A stretch of 64,000 nt of DNA from Clostridium nigeriense (GTDB lineage Bacteria; Bacillota; Clostridia; Clostridiales; Clostridiaceae), in the NCBI RefSeq assembly GCF_900086595.1, contig NZ_LT575472.1, positions 2,367,685 through 2,431,684 on the forward strand, read 5' to 3'. Position 1 is the first letter of the stretch. Each line of letters opens with the position of its first letter. The position numbers and the translations under genes are program-made. Shown here in pieces: positions 61,627 to 64,000 of the stretch. The notes under the pieces are model-generated. The model was not told the origin of the DNA. It saw nothing but the letters and a program-made list of their open reading frames with translations, and made no database searches.

Positions 61627-62947
61627 CACATATCTCTCCCACTAAATCATACTCTAAAGCTTCTTTTATTTTGACCTTTACGATATCACCTTTTTTAATA
61701 TTTTCAGTACTATCAACTAATATGGTTCCATCAATTTCAGGGGCCATTTCTGAACTTCTTCCAATGAAATATTTACCTTTTCTTCCTTCTATAATAGTAT
61801 CATAAACTTTTGATATTTTCAATTTGTTTAAATCTTCTACAACCTTTTTTTGAATCAACATAAGAGTATCTTGTCTATTACTTTTTATGTTTTCGTCTAT
61901 TTGATCTATCATATTAGCAGCAGGAGTTCCTTCTTCCTTAGAATATTTAAATACACCTACATTATCTAATTTGTATTCTTTTAAGAAATCACATAATTCA
62001 TTAAAATCTTCTTCAGTTTCTCCAGGAAAGCCTACTATTAAAGAGGTTCTTAATGTTATTCCTGGAATTCTACTTCTAAGTTTTTTTATTATTGCAGTAA
62101 TAGTTTCCTTATTAGTTCTTCTTGCCATTTTTCTTAAAATATTATTGCTTATATGTTGTATAGGTAAATCTAAATATTTAACTACTTTATTATTTGTAGC
62201 TATTTCTTCAATTAATTCATCTGTAATTTCTTCTGGATAACAATATAGAAGCCTTATCCATTGAATCCCTTCAACCTCTGATATTTCATTTACTAGTTCA
62301 TGCAATTTATTTTCTTTATATATATCCATTCCATAATAGGTTAAATCCTGTGCTATTAATATTACTTCTTTGACACCATTTTCTGAAAGTAATTTTACTT
62401 CATCTAATATAGCCTCTTTTGCTCTACTTCTAAATTTACCTCTTATTTTAGGAATTATACAATATGTGCAATAATTATCACAACCTTCTGCTATTCTAAC
62501 ATAAGCAGTATGTTTATCTGTAGTTAATAATCTTATTCCTTCATTTATATTTTCATCACTATAATTTGCCGCAAATAATTTTCTTTCACCTTTAATAAAA
62601 TCTAGTATTAACTTATGAATCTTCATATAATCATTTACGCCCATAAGTATATCTATTTCAGGCATAAGTTCTAAAAGTTCTTCACCATATCTTTGAGTTA
62701 AACACCCTGTAGCAATAAGCATTTTACATTTGTATTTCTTCTTATATTCTGCCATTTCTAAAATAGTATCTATAGATTCTTGCTTTGCACTTTCTATAAA
62801 CCCACAGGTATTTACAATTATTATTTCTGCTTCCTTGGGGTCATTAGTTATTTCATAAAATTTATTTATAGTTCCTAAAATAAGCTCAGAATCAACTCTA
62901 TTTTTATCACAACCTAAGCTTACCATACCTACTTTATACTTTTCCAA
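61610..62947 (-). CDS. rimO: Ribosomal protein S12 methylthiotransferase RimO
   Basis: 445 residues. The N-terminal methylthiotransferase domain has [16 protein letters not shown] and [14 protein letters not shown]; the radical-SAM motif CDNYCTYC is followed by [12 protein letters not shown]; a TRAM domain ends the protein. It methylthiolates an Asp of ribosomal protein S12. The SLGC-KN-VDSE start separates it from MiaB. It lies between ftsK and pgsA in the usual clostridial order. Confidence 0.95.
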   Translation of the reverse strand: MEKYKVGMVSLGCDKNRVDSELILGTINKFYEITNDPKEAEIIIVNTCGFIESAKQESIDTILEMAEYKKKYKCKMLIATGCLTQRYGEELLELMPEIDILMGVNDYMKIHKLILDFIKGERKLFAANYSDENINEGIRLLTTDKHTAYVRIAEGCDNYCTYCIIPKIRGKFRSRAKEAILDEVKLLSENGVKEVILIAQDLTYYGMDIYKENKLHELVNEISEVEGIQWIRLLYCYPEEITDELIEEIATNNKVVKYLDLPIQHISNNILRKMARRTNKETITAIIKKLRSRIPGITLRTSLIVGFPGETEEDFNELCDFLKEYKLDNVGVFKYSKEEGTPAANMIDQIDENIKSNRQDTLMLIQKKVVEDLNKLKISKVYDTIIEGRKGKYFIGRSSEMAPEIDGTILVDSTENIKKGDIVKVKIKEALEYDLVGEICDEFSK

Positions 62948-63031
62948 AGTTTTTTTCCTCCTATGTATTAGATTATACTAATTTAGCCTAAATCCTATTT
63001 TAATGTAGAAAAATAAGTTTTACAAGTTTTT

Positions 63032-64000
63032 TTAATCATCTATATTCATTTCTTCTTTACTAACTAAAACCTGTCTTGGTCTACTTCCATCTTTTTCAGA
63101 TATTATTCCCATTTCTTCAAGCTCATCCATTATTCTAGACGCTCTATTAAATCCGATTCTAAGCTTTCTTTGTAAGAAAGATGTAGAAGCTTGATTGTAT
63201 TCAACCACAACTTTAATTGCTTCATTAATTAATTCATCACTATCATTATTCTCAGGACTTTTTCCAGTATCTCTGCTTTCATTTTCAATATGTTCAATTA
63301 TTGATTCTTCATAATCTAGTACTTCATCTTCACTCTTTATAAAGTTTACAACCTTTTCTACTTCCTCTTCAGATATAAATGCCCCTTGAACTCTAATTGG
63401 TTTATTTTCTCCTATAGGACAATAAAGCATATCTCCTCTACCTAATAATTTCTCTGCACCTGTTTGATCTAATATAGTTCTTGAATCTATCCCTGATGAA
63501 ACTGCAAAAGAAATTCTAGAAGGAATATTAGCTTTTATCACCCCTGTAATTACATCTACCGAAGGTCTTTGAGTAGCTATTATAAGATGCATTCCAGCAG
63601 CTCTAGCCATTTGGGCTAATCTACAGATATAATCCTCTACATCATTAGGGCATGCCATCATCAAGTCAGCAAGCTCATCTACAATAATAACTGTATATGG
63701 TAATTTTTCTTCTATTATCCCTTTATCAAATAATGCATTATAGCTTTCAATATTTCTTACTGAAGCATCTGCAAATAGTTTATACCTTTTATTCATTTCA
63801 TTAACTGCCCAATTTAGTGCTGCTGCAGCTTTCTTAGGGTCTGTTACAACTGGTATTAAAAGATGTGGTATTCCATTGTAAACACTAAGTTCTACTACCT
63901 TTGGGTCTACCATTAAAAGTTTAACTTCTTTAGGACTATATTTATATAATAAGCTAACTATAAGAGTATTTATGCAAACAGATTTCCCTGAACCAGTAGC
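63032..64000 (-). CDS. ftsK: DNA translocase FtsK/SpoIIIE, C-terminal part (5' end outside the window)
   Basis: At least 323 codons, open at the window edge. The frame continues past the ATG at 63913 to position 64000, because Walker A ([11 protein letters not shown]) lies at about 63964-64000 and Walker B (LLMVDP) near 63900. Then come [25 protein letters not shown] and the C-terminal gamma winged helix ([25 protein letters not shown]), which reads KOPS/SRS sites. It moves chromosomal DNA through the division or sporulation septum. FtsK and SpoIIIE cannot be told apart without the N-terminus. Confidence 0.93.
   Translation of the reverse strand, partial: ATGSGKSVCINTLIVSLLYKYSPKEVKLLMVDPKVVELSVYNGIPHLLIPVVTDPKKAAAALNWAVNEMNKRYKLFADASVRNIESYNALFDKGIIEEKLPYTVIIVDELADLMMACPNDVEDYICRLAQMARAAGMHLIIATQRPSVDVITGVIKANIPSRISFAVSSGIDSRTILDQTGAEKLLGRGDMLYCPIGENKPIRVQGAFISEEEVEKVVNFIKSEDEVLDYEESIIEHIENESRDTGKSPENNDSDELINEAIKVVVEYNQASTSFLQRKLRIGFNRASRIMDELEEMGIISEKDGSRPRQVLVSKEEMNIDD

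Noticed and set aside
1..64000. tRNA or rRNA genes
   Set aside because: No cloverleaf-like or conserved rRNA stretches were recognised by eye; a dedicated scan would settle it.

Overview
The window is AT-rich DNA from a spore-forming, low-GC Gram-positive bacterium, most likely Clostridium sensu stricto (cluster I). The basis is codon usage, strong GGAGG ribosome binding sites, the clostridial ftsK-rimO-pgsA-recA-rny-spoVS block, a GerM-domain lipoprotein, and LPXTG-anchored host-glycan-type surface proteins. The species cannot be fixed from the sequence. No rRNA, tRNA or CRISPR array is seen.

Layout. (1) 1-4.1 kb: a degenerate kinase-like gene, a TPP riboswitch controlling the thiamine ECF component thiT, and a permease plus cytosine-deaminase-like amidohydrolase pair. 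(2) 4.3-9.8 kb: cytoplasmic type I pullulanase and, divergently, an LPXTG-anchored GH10-like glycosidase. (3) 9.8-15.6 kb: a BceAB-type ABC transporter with its response regulator and histidine kinase, then a flippase-like membrane protein. (4) 15.6-24.5 kb: a tiny hydrophobic ORF, an LPXTG Ig-repeat protein with a possible cohesin-like head, and a 1987-residue secreted M60 metallopeptidase carrying a dockerin. (5) 24.87-26.53 kb: an IS3-family element inserted in the loop of a transcription terminator. (6) 26.5-46.6 kb: a purine/selenium-associated catabolic island. It holds a selenium-dependent-type xanthine dehydrogenase, a short YgfK, SsnA, a HAD phosphatase, a sigma-54 regulator, YgeY, MocA, 8-oxoguanine deaminase, XdhABC, a second sigma-54 regulator and two tandem NCS2 purine permeases. 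(7) 47-57 kb: glycogen debranching enzyme, small unknowns, a membrane HExxH protein, a TPR protein, a GerM lipoprotein, a gene broken by one stop codon, a DnaJ-type zinc-finger miniprotein, purB and a DUF378 protein. (8) 57-64 kb: HPr, spoVS, rny, recA (with SOS box), pgsA, rimO and the start-truncated end of ftsK.

The most notable system is the purine island. Four good -24/-12 (sigma-54) promoters, TTGGCAT-N5-WTGC, precede ssnA, ygeY, the second regulator gene and one NCS2 permease. Three of them have paired near-palindromes of the type TTATCAT-N-ATGATAA upstream, plausible sites for the two sigma-54 activators, which have almost identical C-terminal helix-turn-helices. The permease promoter lies inside the hairpin of an upstream terminator. 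Inferred metabolism: purines enter by the NCS2 permeases; 8-oxoguanine is deaminated to urate; XdhABC and the Se-dependent-type hydroxylase interconvert hypoxanthine, xanthine and urate; YgfK, SsnA and YgeY act in the still poorly defined reductive purine pathway. Partners known from other organisms (ygeW, ygeX, hyuA, yqeB/yqeC, selD) are not in this window.

The IS element separates the two 28-bp arms of the xdhD terminator, so the purine operon may now read through toward the M60 peptidase gene, which lies on the same strand.
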